Assembly (NCBI GenBank): GCA_944472135.2
Contig: OX235270.1
Location: forward strand, 83,399,168 to 83,463,167
Reading direction: 5' to 3'
Length of the DNA stretch: 64,000 nt
DNA from: Trichobilharzia regenti
Lineage: Eukaryota > Platyhelminthes > Trematoda > Strigeidida > Schistosomatidae
The notes under the pieces were generated by a model. The model did no database searches and had not been told where the DNA came from. It saw only the letters and a program-made list of their open reading frames with translations. Positions 32,620 through 43,919 of the stretch are shown here, in pieces. Every line of letters starts with the position of its first letter. Position 1 is the stretch's first letter. The position numbers and the translations under genes were made by a program.

Positions 32620-33015
32620 AAGGAGTTTCGAACCACATCAAAACGAGTCACCCTGGTAACAGGTCGATCCCTACGTCTCTAGATCCCAATAGAATGACAT
32701 CCATTTGGTACACCTATGACGAAACCAAACAAAAATGAAGACGTTGAACACCTCTTGTGGATACCACTGGTTGTCGTTACTTCAGATGTCAATTCCATAA
32801 GCTCTTAAACTAGTATACGTACCAGTACAGTATTTTAATGAGTGAGATATACTTCCTCCTGACCATTAACGGTCTGCCAGCATAGGACTCCATATATACC
32901 TCACCAATTCCGCTCTAGAGTCAGTTAGTAAAACGACCGTATCTGAGCATTTTCCTTTCAACATGAAGCTAGACAGCTTCTCATGGAAATCATCTTTCAC
33001 TTCCTACACAGTACA
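32620..33015 (-). mobile_element. RTE-like fragment, copy I (left arm)
   Basis: Minus-strand remnant of the RT core: the TTSG(V/I)-type block near 32770 and the segment leading towards the YADD box near 32660. It is heavily decayed. Mirrored at 42555-42950. Confidence 0.5.
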
Positions 33016-33034
33016 GTTGATTGGGATCTAAGTG

Positions 33035-34250
33035 GAGACTATTATTTATTATTCCATTGGGTTCCAAGTGCAACATAGGCCTTCAACAACATATCTCCAC
33101 TTTCTTCTATTTTCTGGTATCCTTTTCATCTGAGTATACAATTGCCCGAAATCTCCCATCTCTTCCTCGCACTCCTCCACACCACCCTCGCACCGACGAC
33201 CCACTCGTCGTTTCCCATTCAAATTCCACTCGAGCACCGGCCCGCATTGCGTGCGATGTCATTCGATGGTCCCCTCAGTGACATATGTCCGATCAATCCA
33301 TCTCCATTTTCTCCTATATATTTGTTGAGCGATCGTCTCTCGCCTGTTGGTTTGTTCCCAGCCACAGTTTATTGTTAATAATTCTTTCTGGCCGGCCGAC
33401 CGGCCATTTGATCTTCAGTATGCAGCCAGCCAGCCAGTCAGCCAGCGAAGTGTGCAGCTGTTGATGGAAGTCTGCAGTGGCCTGTTGGAAATCCTTTCCG
33501 CTACATGAAGTGCAGTGCAAGTTTCTCACCCGTATAGAAGAACTGAGTGAATTCACATTCGTGTTGAAAATCCGAAATTTGTTGCTTATGATGAGTTAGT
33601 GGAGAAGATTTCCGAACTGGTTTCAGGTTGATGAAGGCGTTCGTATCTTGCTTCTCTTTCCGATTCTGTTTGGCTGGCTGACTGGCTGGCTGGCTGGCTT
33701 TGACATCTTCATCCATACCGACTGCCTGTAGTTGAGGTGACGCTTCCTAGCCAGATAAGTGAAGGAGGCAACCTCAGTCAAATCTCTCCCGTAGATGGTG
33801 ATTGGTGCTGGTTGTTGTTGTTGTTATTTGTGCTGGCTGGTTATCTCCATCACATTCGTCTTCTTTATGCTCACCTGGATGGTGTCTTGTCTTCGCTGGC
33901 TGCTTCCTCAGTGCGTTTGTTGCCAGTTTTCGTCAGCCTTCAAGTCTTCGAGTTTGTATGATATTAGACATATCACCCATACGTGAAAACCAGGTCTTTT
34001 AGAGTCTCCTTATCGTCGGTCCAGTTTATTCCTCTCTCCTCGCTCCCAACCACAATTAAGAATGTCATCGGTGATAGTTAGCAGCCTTGTCTTACTTTTG
34101 TACGTACTTCGAATGCCTGGATGAGTTTTCCCTAGTGGATCACCTGACACGTGCTGTTGTCATATAGATAATAGAGACACCTAAATCGAAATCTTTTCTT
34201 CTACTCAAGAATCGGATCAGCCGGACGGCGCACACTAGCCTATTTACTGC
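33035..34250 (-). mobile_element. SR2-like RTE fragment 4 (spans the inner left junction)
   Basis: The minus strand encodes a decayed SR2-like C-terminal half: the region before the FTYLG block lies near 33730-33800, IFNTNVN-like sequence near 33550, and LEWNLNGKRRVGRRCEGG near 33170-33240. CCAG/GCCAGCCAGCCAG simple repeats expand two places (33421-33445, 33670-33700). Inverted-duplication homology ends at 34052, inside this element, which continues leftwards in reading order to about 34250. Confidence 0.75.
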
Positions 34251-35516
34251 AATTCAGTTAGGTAGGGTTTTTCCCCACCTAACACTAAATGACTGTCCAA
34301 CCCCAGAGATTCCTCTTGAGCCAGCCAAAGAACCCTTTGATGCTCGTAAAAGGAATTTCGCGGATTCACCATGTTCCTGAAGTGCGTTTAGTGAATAACC
34401 ATAAGGAGGTTTTAAATGCGTGTCTCCGAAACACCCAAAAACGTGGCTCAACATGCTACAGTTTTAGTTAATGACGCACGTTGTCCGATACAGTAAAGTG
34501 TAGTGACACTGAACGCGTCAGAATGAAGTTGGCAGAGTGGCATGAAGAGACTGTCCGTAACGTCCTCCTGCTTCTCATTTCTACTAGTGTTTACAGGGTC
34601 AAACAGGCTGGAGGGTCTAACTGTGGACTAGTAGACAGTGGAAGGAAACATGGTGGGTGATAATCGGGAAGGCTTTATATGCTTCAGGAGGTGCGTGAGC
34701 AACTTCCCAGCTTCTCAGAATACCTCAGACAGGAAGAGCATTGGTGACTCGTGACCGCAGAGCTCATGGGACATCTGCTTGTTTGAAGTGACCTTTGGGT
34801 TTATGCCCATACTAAGAGCTTGTCGTAAACTACAGTTTGCTACAAGGTAAATCGGAGTGTTCCAGGGCCGACATCTTTCAACCCCACCCCTCCACAATGA
34901 GGAGGGACAGCAGGGGTGACTCGCTGGTCACTTGAAGGAAACACAACCGCTACTACATACCTATTCGTCCGCTCAACGATTTCACCATCGCGCACTCAAC
35001 TTAAAGACCGCGAGTGATGGTGACAACTTCTTTTACTCCAGCTCATAGCGAACGATCATTTTTGCAAAGTAGGACCACTGAAATCGTTTGTCCCAGCCAC
35101 TGTAGCTGTTCGGATAATTGCGTTATGCATATCCAACCACGACGTCAAGTCAGCAGCTAGTGATCAGGTTTAGAGTTAAAATTATAACGAAAAAGTCTGT
35201 ACTATACACATAAGTTCGCTAAAAACAGTGCGATTCGCGAAACTAAAATCTAGTTGAATAAAATAGGCATAGAGACTCTGTTCGATTTGTCTACTGAGAC
35301 AATGAAATATTTCCAATCAAAAATATAGCCTAGGAGACCCCTGTGTTTCGAGGCTCCACCAAACCTGAAACGTGAGGCACCTGTGTAGTTCTTAGCCGCT
35401 TTTTAATATGTTCAAAAGTAGATTCTCGGGTGTAATTCATAGATGCCCAATACCTAACTCGAGTTAGGATCTTTTAAGGTGTTAGGAAAAGTACGAAATA
35501 TACCCAGGGAACTTAC
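34251..35516. other. Spacer sequence with degenerate repeat traces
   Basis: No coding exon was identified. The stretch 34260-35170 has GC-richer, repeat-like character and ends near ACGACGTCAAGTCAGCAGCT, which resembles repeat unit R1. It may be an old RTE 5' segment. Confidence 0.35.
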
Positions 35517-35641
35517 TTTCAATCTTGTCTATTGGTTCACTTGATTTATCAACATTCCCACTAGGTAGGTCGGTGCACAGACTTATTATAGCTTGTTTCT
35601 GCTGTACAGCATTACTGAATTCCCCTGTATACATTCTTGGA
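35517..35641 (-). CDS. DNAAF2: Host gene exon (kintoun/DNAAF2-like), PIH1-like region
   Basis: This exon of 125 bp has its acceptor TCACAG before TCCAAGAATG and its donor GTAAGT at 35511-35516 (minus strand). The frame reads PRMYTGEFSNAVQQKQAIIS and later SGNVDKSSEPIDKIE. Its last base joins the first two of the exon at 31676-31851 to make Lys, so phase is kept. It is preceded by a 38-nt intron. Very short introns near the 5' end of genes are known in schistosomes. The segment N-P-x-x-Y-x-G resembles the end of the PIH1 core, but the match is weak by eye. Confidence 0.55.
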
Positions 35642-35679
35642 CTGTGACTAACCCATACAATATGAAATAGACCACATAC

Positions 35680-35819
35680 TTTTTCTTGTTAACAGAGTCA
35701 GACACCTCTCTTTCACCTTCTGTGAATGGTCTGGCCTGTTTTGTTCGTAAATCCATGCTATCTGGACCGCCAGAATCGAGTATGTGCCAAAACAAACAAC
35801 CTTGACAACTAACCACCAG
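35680..35819 (-). CDS. DNAAF2: Tentative host gene exon (PIH1-like core)
   Basis: The open frame reads LVVSCQGCLFWHILDSGGPD, then SMDLRTKQARPFTEGEREVS, and ends at a GTATGT donor (35674-35679, minus strand). A 38-nt intron (35642-35679, GTATGT to CACAG) separates it from the next exon, and the split codon gives Asn, so phase fits. The spacing Cys...Asp...Pro-Asp-[ST]-[LM] resembles the PIH1 motif C-x-V-x-D-x-x-x-x-P-D-[ST]-L, but the identity is low. The acceptor (TAGTAG before CTGG) is weak, and alternative starts a few bases away are possible. Confidence 0.45.
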
Positions 35820-36124
35820 CTACTAAGACAAACAAATACAACAGAAGTAAAAATTTATTAAAAATTTATGTCGATCACAAGAGTGAATATTTAGTCTTAC
35901 TCATTTTATTTATAACATTTAAAAGCTTCATTTTTGTTCACAAATGACAGTATTTTATGTTCGTTGTATTGGTTGTTTACATAGATCACAAGTTTGGAGA
36001 GCAATTTAATAGGAGTGCCATCGTTTTTCCATAGACTCATCAGGTCAGAATTTTCACCAAGCAATTCATATGGGTTTTCACAGTGACTGCTTTGCTTTGT
36101 TAACCTCGTTTCGACTTTGTAATG
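35820..36124. other. Spacer sequence, no recognised gene
   Basis: Anonymous sequence upstream of the tentative exon. An open frame on the minus strand here has no domain and runs into the SINE. Confidence 0.35.
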
Positions 36125-36370
36125 GAAGGAAGGTGCGTCGGTTCCGTAGCAGTTAGGACGCTCGCCGACCATGCACATGGTCCGAGGTTCGATACCCGGC
36201 CAGCGTACTTCTTTAACTCGCTAGACCAGAAATAATACTGGTAAAGAGGAAAGGTTGGGCATGAGGCTAGCAACCCCATCCTGTAAAATAAACACTGCTA
36301 CAGAAACTTCAAGCCACTAGCTTGAAGCCCTATGTTCCACTGGGGAAGGTGAAGGAGATTAAAAAAATGG
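36125..36370 (+). mobile_element. tRNA-derived SINE, mosaic of two types
   Basis: The head (CGTAGCAGTTAGGACGC, then GAGGTTCGATACC) matches the third SINE type. The tail (GGTTGGGCATGAGGCTAG, then AAAATAAACACT) matches the Sm-alpha-like SINE at 2915-3240. It ends near an A-rich run at 36360-36367. Confidence 0.7.
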
Positions 36371-38177
36371 ATGGAAAGGTTTAAGTCAACCATATGAAAG
36401 ATGACACAAACTCACACCACAGCATATTTTTGGCTTTGAATGCATTTCTTCAGGTGGCTGTTAATAAAGGATATTGTTCGAAAACCTAAAAGAATGATGT
36501 GGATTATAGGTTTCCAGACCGTAGGTGTTACGAATTTCCTGGAATAATTTGAGCGCCGAGTCAGATTGATTCATTATAAATCATTTAATCTTGTTTTGAT
36601 TTTCTTAACACGCTGGGATTAATTTAAATAATTTATAATGAATGATGTGGATTGTCAGTAATAAGGCATCAGTTATATTAATATTGGTCCTCTACAGCCA
36701 CTAAATTTTAGTCCGTCATACTTTACTCTGCAATACAACAAGTTAGATTTTGGAAACGCGAATATAGAGGGCCTTAAAATGGTGTTGAAAAAAGTGTTAT
36801 TAAAACACGTAAAATAAACAACTAACGGCTGTAAGGTTTTCATCCTGATAGAGATATATAGATATTAGGCAGAAGCAAACTTGCTGAAACACTAGTTTCT
36901 CAGAGCTATAACATCATTTTCTTGACAATGCAGAAGAAATAATCTTTAACGTTACTCAAATTATATTAAGACATCAAAATAGTCCTCCTATTCCGTTCTG
37001 ATATGTTATTTTATGAACTTCTAATAGATATAGCCATGGCCCCTCAGGTTAACCAGATAATCTACCCAGAAAAGTTTGACAGATAAAGCTCTTGTGAAAA
37101 CATGGTTTGTTGGCTAATTCTTGTTTGTTCCAGTTTTATGCAACCGCTTAAATTATTTACAGGTAATACTTAATGGCCCACTAATGTGTTAATGCAACTC
37201 CATATCTATATGATATCCCTACTTGATGGATCCGGTACTTGACGTCTATTTTGTACTACAAGTACTGGTGTGAGGTAAAAGAATTTCGTGAATTCGAGAT
37301 GAAAACAGAGATACGAGCGAAAATGACTTTCTTTCTGACAATATTCACAGTGCATTCCATTCGCTTAAACGCTCAATATTACTGCATCAGCACTGAAAGA
37401 GTGTGATTGTAGTCAGTCAAAATTGTCTGACAATAAATTCGAATATGTGGTAGCCATTTTAGAGGTTGACGGATATTAAAGGTTTGACGTGATATCTCGT
37501 TCAACAACTTCTAATTAATTTATTCTCGCGTACCGAAGACAAAGCAAAAGCCAACAATTGATCGTCCGAACCAAGATATATATTTAGTAACCAAAACCAG
37601 CCGTTAGACCAACGCTTAGCTAGCTAGTGATCGTGCACGTTACACGACGGGGTACCAAATGGCGGGGATGCTTGACCGGAAGCCTTCAGCTAAACAAGTC
37701 GACTTAAACAGTGGTGGTCAGTATCCAATGCGTGATTGCTGTGGTCAATAATTTTGGGGAATTATTTACCGCTACACCATCTTAAAGTAAAAGAGCCAGG
37801 CACCACTCAAGAAGCTCACTTACGTAACTCTAATGGTGGCTTCAAAGGTAGAAAACAGTAGCATTTGTAACACAGTTGCTTATTTGACAAAATGACGTGT
37901 GGTAGTAGCGAAATACTACAACTCGATTCGAAAAATTATTCCCACTACTTGTCTTCACATTATGCTTTGAAAATCGATTTAGGACAATTTTCATTTTTCC
38001 ACATAGATATTGAGTTCATCTCTCTTCTATTCATGATTATCAGAATACATCACCAATAAGTTACCGAGTGCATTTATCTTTTGGGGGCATGAAATGGACG
38101 TATCCATGTGTTCTGACAGTTCCTCGTAGTGACCATTAATGCACCCTAAATAATAATTTATTTGGAATAAATGGGTG
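36371..38177. other. Spacer sequence, no recognised gene
   Basis: About 1.8 kb of unassigned sequence. A small inverted repeat (TTCATTATAAAT with ATTTATAATGAA) lies at about 36569-36647. No exon with good splice sites and no known element was recognised. Confidence 0.4.
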
Positions 38178-38544
38178 CGTCAGCCAACTCTCAGAAACTG
38201 TCAATGTCCAGCCCTCACTACGCTGGACCTCACGCTATCCGTGGAAGACTTTCAGAAACACATTGTATTAACCAACGCGAAAACCAGAACACAGATTGGC
38301 GACTCGAGAATCCTTTATTCTTACGCCAACATGTAACCAACAATAAGGTTATTATACACAAGGTCTGTGAATAAATGTTATAACAATAAATCACGATAAT
38401 ACTTCTGATAGTTTTCTGTCTTCCATCGGACAGCGAACGATGAGACGATGACTGCTGGCTTGATGACTTTCGCGAAAAATATGAAGGAGTTGGGTTTGAG
38501 CGAACAACCATGAATAGATCGTTCAATCTTCAACTGCATTGACA
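38178..38544 (-). repeat. Solo LTR, related to the BEL/Pao LTRs
   Basis: It aligns over its whole length with the LTRs at 47956-48291 and 51543-51880: GTCAGCC start, AACCAGAACAC block, GATGAGACGATGACTG block, and the end GATCGTTCAATCTTCAACTG followed by CATTGACA. No internal element is attached and no target duplication is convincing (GGGTG against CGTTG), so it is an old, diverged copy. Confidence 0.75.
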
Positions 38545-39464
38545 CGTTGTTTTCAAGAAATGCATGTGATTTGTACAGGCATGATCAGTTTTGTTATAAA
38601 TTTCAATCGTGAAGTATCATAAATTAGCAATTTGCATAGGTTTAAATTGTTCGATTATTGTACAAGCATTCTGAACAGTTTCTCCTTCATTTTAAATTGC
38701 ACAGACTTCACGGTCGCCATCAAAGTTGTTGTGTTTCTCATCAAAAGCAACCGGCTAGCGCTACATATGTACGAAGAGTACGTTTAAGCCTTAATAAAGG
38801 CTCAAATAGTTAAAATAAAATACAGTGTGATAGTGCGTAAATAAAACGATTATCATGAGGCGGATACGTCGTATTTCAGTAAGAAGTTAATTCGAAGATC
38901 TGGAAGATCAGAATCTCGTAGGACAAACTGACTTGCACGAACTGTCACAAATTTCTGTAGGTCCCATGGGGTGTCATTTTGAAAAGAAGTTTAACAGGCT
39001 GTTAAATAGTAGGAGGCGAGAAACTTTTATGATTTAGATCTCTACAACCCTTATTTTTCTTTTTCTGTTGAGGATCTGTACTAATTTTTAATACTCGAGC
39101 TGTCAAAAAATACATGCGGCTGTCCTACAGATCGGATCGATTCACATTTGTGATGACAACCATATGTTCTGATCAACATGCGCCTAAGAAAAAAGTAAGA
39201 AGAATGTTAGTCTGGAGCCGATTCAAATTTGAATTTTTACAAATCAAGTAATGAGAAAGTATAAGAATACACAGCCAGCAAATCACCCATCCATGGCTCT
39301 GTCGTTACTTCAGAAACAAACTGTCTGCAACATCTTCACTGATCACATGAATTCAAACTAAAAAGTGACATGTGAATTCGAGAAGTCTGATAGTTGTTGG
39401 AATTCATCAAGAGGAGTGAGAAAATAATTTAGCTCTGGAAGTAAGTGATAGTTTTGTTCCATCT
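38545..39464. other. Spacer sequence, no recognised gene
   Basis: About 0.9 kb with no recognised exon or repeat. Confidence 0.35.
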
Positions 39465-39668
39465 TTACTTTTATTTTTTATTTTTGATTACAGCTTGATT
39501 CCACGCCGTAATTTTTGGTACAGGTATGGGGTCTTCAGCATGTGAAATCGGTAGCCCAAATTTTGCAGGCCAACTATAGATGTCAGGAGTGCGTCTGCAG
39601 GGGATCGAACCCCGGACCATGTGCATGGTCGACGAGAGTCCTAACTGATGTGTCACCGACGCACATTA
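39465..39668 (-). mobile_element. tRNA-derived SINE, third type
   Basis: Minus-strand copy with a body like that at 31918-32140 (GATTCCACGCCGTAATTTTT), a B box (GGGGATCGAACCCC as read on plus) and an A-box remnant near 39640. The A-rich tail lies near 39465-39490 as a T-rich run. Confidence 0.7.
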
Positions 39669-40566
39669 AACAATCTTCTGAACACATACTTCAATTTCAA
39701 GTCATCTTTTGAAACCTCCCGCGAGTTTATTAGTCAGCCCTCCCGTAACCTAGAACGTAACTGGTTGTTTTTCTGTATTTTCTCACTCTCAAGTCTACTT
39801 GTATTAGTATTAACTGTCTCTTTGAACTGAAGCTCGACCTTTTGTTCATATGGTTTCAATTTTTATGGATTGGTTGATGTTGTCTTTGTCAATGTGCCTG
39901 TTGATTTTCGAGTCACCTGAACAGAGGGCTTCTAGAAATTTAGTGGCAGTTTTGGCGTTTTTTCTGTTTAAGATTTGAGTCTTTTGGTTGTCATAAAAAC
40001 TAAGTGGAGCAATTTCGTCGGTTTGTTGAGGACCTCAGTCCCCAAAGGTATGAGTAGTCTTGCAGTGATTTCGTAGATGTTCATTATAAACGGTCGATCG
40101 CTTATTTGCTCTTTCATTGGGAGCTATTGTTTTGCGTTGAGGGCAGTTGTATACAGGGGAGGTTTCGTAGATGTTCATCTATTGAGAGACGGCCACAAGA
40201 TATTCCTCCTCCTTTTTCCCCAAAGCAGAAGTACTACAATGCCCCTGGCTCTCTTGAATATTACTTGTGTAGAAATCAATTTGCGTACTCTTAGTTTTCT
40301 GCTGTTGTAGTAGTGTATGTAGGTAACTGATGCTTTTTAATGATGGAAACGTACACAAAACATAGTAATCAGCTCCTAAACGTAGATATTTATCATTTAT
40401 GCAGTACCATACATACATATGGTACATACATACATATGCAGCTTGTAACATACATTTTAAAACATCACATATAACAACTTTGATGGTTGCAAAAACTCTG
40501 AATATATAATACGAAAACCACTGTTTGCACATCAGGGTTTTTAACACCAGAGAGATTCATACTTAC
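39669..40566. other. Spacer sequence, unassigned
   Basis: No exon or known element was recognised. A 16-bp motif TTTCGTAGATGTTCAT occurs at about 40068 and 40164. A short tandem CATACATATG run is near 40409-40440. Confidence 0.35.
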
Positions 40567-40616
40567 GCAAAGTACATTTTTTCCTGTGAACTTGTGAAGT
40601 ACACCCATACCACTGC
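40567..40616 (-). CDS. DNAAF2: Tentative 50-nt host gene exon
   Basis: Between a good acceptor (TTTACAG) and donor (GTAAGT at 40561-40566, minus strand) lie 50 nt. One frame, starting after two bases, reads SGMGVLHKFTGKNVLC and ends in phase 0, which would fit the tentative exon at 35680-35819. Such small exons occur in schistosomes. Support is only the splice sites and phase, so this is speculative. Confidence 0.25.
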
Positions 40617-40869
40617 CTGTAAATTACGAATGTAATATTTGACTCTATTACTTGTTCATTTTATGAGGCCTGCGTGGTTTTGCGCGAGACAGTGAAGCAT
40701 ACAATAGCGTGTGTGCCGTCTTTGAGCATCGAATCCAACAACATCTGCTTGCTGTGGACATGAACTGGAGTTGACTGAATGTTACTCATAAAGCGTATCA
40801 GATTCTGAGCTGATGATGAAACCTATAAGGGGTCTTCAAGGGGAACCAATTACCAATGACGGTAAACAA

Positions 40870-42535
40870 ACAAAACAATAAGGATGATCACACTTGGACC
40901 GACCATAACTTTAACTCGCCTACAAATACTACTAACAATACGCAAAGAACTGCCAGCCAGTCGACACCAATCCTCCAACGAAAGCAGAGATCCTGAAATG
41001 AGATCAAGTTACTGAAGTCCTGCCAGAAAGACAGTAGGATCAGATGGAATTGTCCACGGATCAATGAAATCGGACCCAGAGACTGCCCAGATGCTCTCAC
41101 TCCATTATCACAGAGGCTTTGGAAGGCAAGGAAGGTGGCCGCCGTCTGGAAGAAAGCCTACCTTGACAAGCTGCCTAAGTATGGCGAACTAGGCCTCTGC
41201 AAGATGGAGTAATTATCTTGACCACGCAAAGTAAAATGCAAAGTCACATTATCCTGAACAGAATATAGGAAGCGTTGGATACAGAAATCCGCCATCCACT
41301 GGAACAAGCACCATATGAGAGGGCCAAATCGTGTGCTGATCAAATTGCAGCTCTCCACATCGTGAACGAAGAATAAAGCATGAAATGACAGCCCATACAG
41401 TGTCATAACCTGATCGACTTCGTTATATTCCTTCACCGTACGGTTTCGATCGAGAAATAATCTCGAAAGAGCTTCAGGATTAGAGCGTGCCTCGACTCTT
41501 CATCAACCTCATCAACCTGGTTGGGAGCGAGGAGAGAGGAATAAACTGGACCGACGATAAGGAGACTCTAAAAGACCTGGTTTTCACGTATGGGTGATAT
41601 GTCTAATATCATACAAACTCGAAGACTTGAAGGCTGACGAAAACTGGCAACAAACGCACTGAGGAAGCAGCCAGCGAAGACAAGACACCATCCAGGTGAG
41701 CATAAAGAAGACGAATGTGATGGAGATAACCAGCCAGCACAAATAACAACAACAACAACCAGCACCAATCACCATCTACGGGAGAGATTTGACTGAGGTT
41801 GCCTCCTTCACTTATCTGGCTAGGAAGCGTCACCTCAACTACAGGCAGTCGGTATGGATGAAGATGTCAAAGCCAGCCAGCCAGCCAGTCAGCCAGCCAA
41901 ACAGAATCGGAAAGAGAAGCAAGATACGAACGCCTTCATCAACCTGAAACCAGTTCGGAAATCTTCTCCACTAACTCATCATAAGCAACAAATTTCGGAT
42001 TTTCAACACGAATGTGAATTCACTCAGTTCTTCTATACGGGTGAGAAACTTGCACTGCACTTCATGTAGCGGAAAGGATTTCCAACAGGCCACTGCAGAC
42101 TTCCATCAACAGCTGCACACTTCGCTGGCTGACTGGCTGGCTGGCTGCATACTGAAGATCAAATGGCCGGTCGGCCGGCCAGAAAGAATTATTAACAATA
42201 AACTGTGGCTGGGAACAAACCAACAGGCGAGAGACGATCGCTCAACAAATATATAGGAGAAAATGGAGATGGATTGATCGGACATATGTCACTGAGGGGA
42301 CCATCGAATGACATCGCACGCAATGCGGGCCGGTGCTCGAGTGGAATTTGAATGGGAAACGACGAGTGGGTCGTCGGTGCGAGGGTGGTGTGGAGGAGTG
42401 CGAGGAAGAGATGGGAGATTTCGGGCAATTGTATACTCAGATGAAAAGGATACCAGAAAATAGAAGAAAGTGGAGATATGTTGTTGAAGGCCTATGTTGC
42501 ACTTGGAACCCAATGGAATAATAAATAATAGTCTC
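40870..42535 (+). mobile_element. SR2-like RTE fragment 5 (spans the inner right junction)
   Basis: Plus-strand copy. Before the junction (40950-41460) are RT remnants such as KVAAVWKKAYLDKLPKYGEL and RAKSCADQIAALHIVNEE. After 41518 it is the inverse of left-arm 33035-34052, with LEWNLNGKRRVGRRCEGG near 42340. A segment of the RT core seems missing around 41460-41518, where homology to the left arm starts at TGGTTGGGAGCG. Confidence 0.75.
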
Positions 42536-42984
42536 CACTTAGATCCCAATCAACTGTACTGTGTAGGAAGTGAAAGATGATTTCCATGAGAAGCTGTCTA
42601 GCTTCATGTTGAAAGGAAAATGCTCAGATACGGTCGTTTTACTAACTGACTCTAGAGCGGAATTGGTGAGGTATATATGGAGTCCTATGCTGGCAGACCG
42701 TTAATGGTCAGGAGGAAGTATATCTCACTCATTAAAATACTGTACTGGTACGTATACTAGTTTAAGAGCTTATGGAATTGACATCTGAAGTAACGACAAC
42801 CAGTGGTATCCACAAGAGGTGTTCAACGTCTTCATTTTTGTTTGGTTTCGTCATAGGTGTACCAAATGGATGTCATTCTATTGGGATCTAGAGACGTAGG
42901 GATCGACCTGTTACCAGGGTGACTCGTTTTGATGTGGTTCGAAACTCCTTTCCGTTGTTGAAGGTACATTCACTCTTCCTGGGA
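41518..42984. repeat. Large inverted duplication, right arm, inner segment
   Basis: Exact or near-exact reverse complement of 32586-34052 (position sum 75570). It ends at 42984 next to the Gypsy 3' LTR. It contains SR2-like sequence and the RTE copy I counterpart at 42555-42950. Confidence 0.95.
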
Positions 42985-42988
42985 ATCC

Positions 42989-43451
42989 TGTGGTGGACCG
43001 TTTACTCTGTTAGCGGAGTATCCCAAATTCAAATAGAAAATAAAATGCCAAATCAGTTTAGCTACGGGAAGAATATAATAAATTTTCTTTACTTGAGGTT
43101 ACAAAGATCCAAAATCCACAATAAACGTAATAGAATCCAGAGGCGCTGCGGGAAGTCTGCTTCAGTACTAATTCTCGAATGTTGACGTTGCCGGAGGTTG
43201 ACCAAAGTACGTAGGAAGAAACTACGGTGTTCCTGCAAAAAGTTTGAGATAGAAAGCAGGTGATTGAAATTGATCGATGGCATTTGGGATGGTGGATAAT
43301 CCGGAGAGTCGGAGTCAGAACTATATATTTATTCAAAACCCGAGGTAAAGTTGAAAGTACAGAGTTTATGGTTAAAAAAATGTAATGTACAATGTGTTGA
43401 TTTCTTACATAGTAGTAAAAATTGGATAAGTTTATTTTTGAGGACTCCACA
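42989..43451 (-). repeat. 3' LTR of the Gypsy element
   Basis: Read on the minus strand it begins TGTGGAGTCCTC, directly after a polypurine tract (CCTTTAGGAGGGGGAACCG as minus, 43452-43470), and ends CCACCACA at 42989. ATCC lies next to it at 42985-42988. The partner LTR is missing from the window. Confidence 0.75.
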
Positions 43452-43900
43452 CGGTTCCCCCTCCTAAAGGTCCGGAGGACCATCTGTACTGTCCTCGTGG
43501 ACGATTACATGAATATAAGCAATATAAATGATGGATAATGTCAACAATAAGGATAACAAAAATTAACAGCAACAATAATAAGGATACAAAAATAGTTCAA
43601 GATGTATGAAATGCCTCCGTATCGTATAAAGTTTAGCACATGCAAGTATGATTCAGGAATTTAAAAAAAATCAAAACCTGTTATAATTTTAAATAAAAAA
43701 TGTATGTACATAATAAACCATGACATGTTTGTTAGCATTTGCGAAATTGATATATAAATAGATATATATTTATATATACTTGGTGAATGCGTGTGCTTGC
43801 AGTACAGTTAACAAACAGCAAACAATAATACTAATAAATATTTATGGTTATAATGAAATGAACGTCGACAACAATAGTAATGAGAAGAATCTCTAAATGA
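43452..43900 (-). other. Gypsy 3' untranslated region with polypurine tract
   Basis: Noncoding A+T-rich stretch between the end of pol (about 43925) and the LTR, with TA-rich runs near 43750-43785. The polypurine tract at the LTR edge would prime plus-strand DNA synthesis. Confidence 0.55.
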
Positions 43901-43919
43901 GGTTAACGTACTTTTTTTA

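Larger units (their letters stand above)
25546..34052. repeat. Large inverted duplication, left arm
   Basis: The arm is the reverse complement of right-arm sequence with constant position sums. At the outer edge the sum is 85886 (25546 with 60340) and it becomes 85880 after a 6-bp difference in the Glu repeat of the exon. It is 85550 after a 330-bp solo-LTR insertion in the right arm, and 75570 for the innermost 1467 bp (32586-34052 with 41518-42984). Positions 32156-32585 have no counterpart, because the Gypsy element occupies that place in the right arm. Differences seen are a handful of single bases and the 6-bp change. The arm carries two host-gene exons, several RTE-like pieces and SINEs. 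Confidence 0.95.

Noticed and set aside
33421..33700. CCAG/GCCAG repeat runs considered as a CRISPR-like or satellite array
   Set aside because: They are short tetranucleotide expansions within an SR2-like element, with no spacer structure.
33021..34002. Several 60-90 codon open frames that look conserved between 33-34 kb and 41.5-42.5 kb
   Set aside because: They are identical only because the two regions are arms of the inverted duplication. They lie antisense or out of frame to SR2-like RTE remnants.
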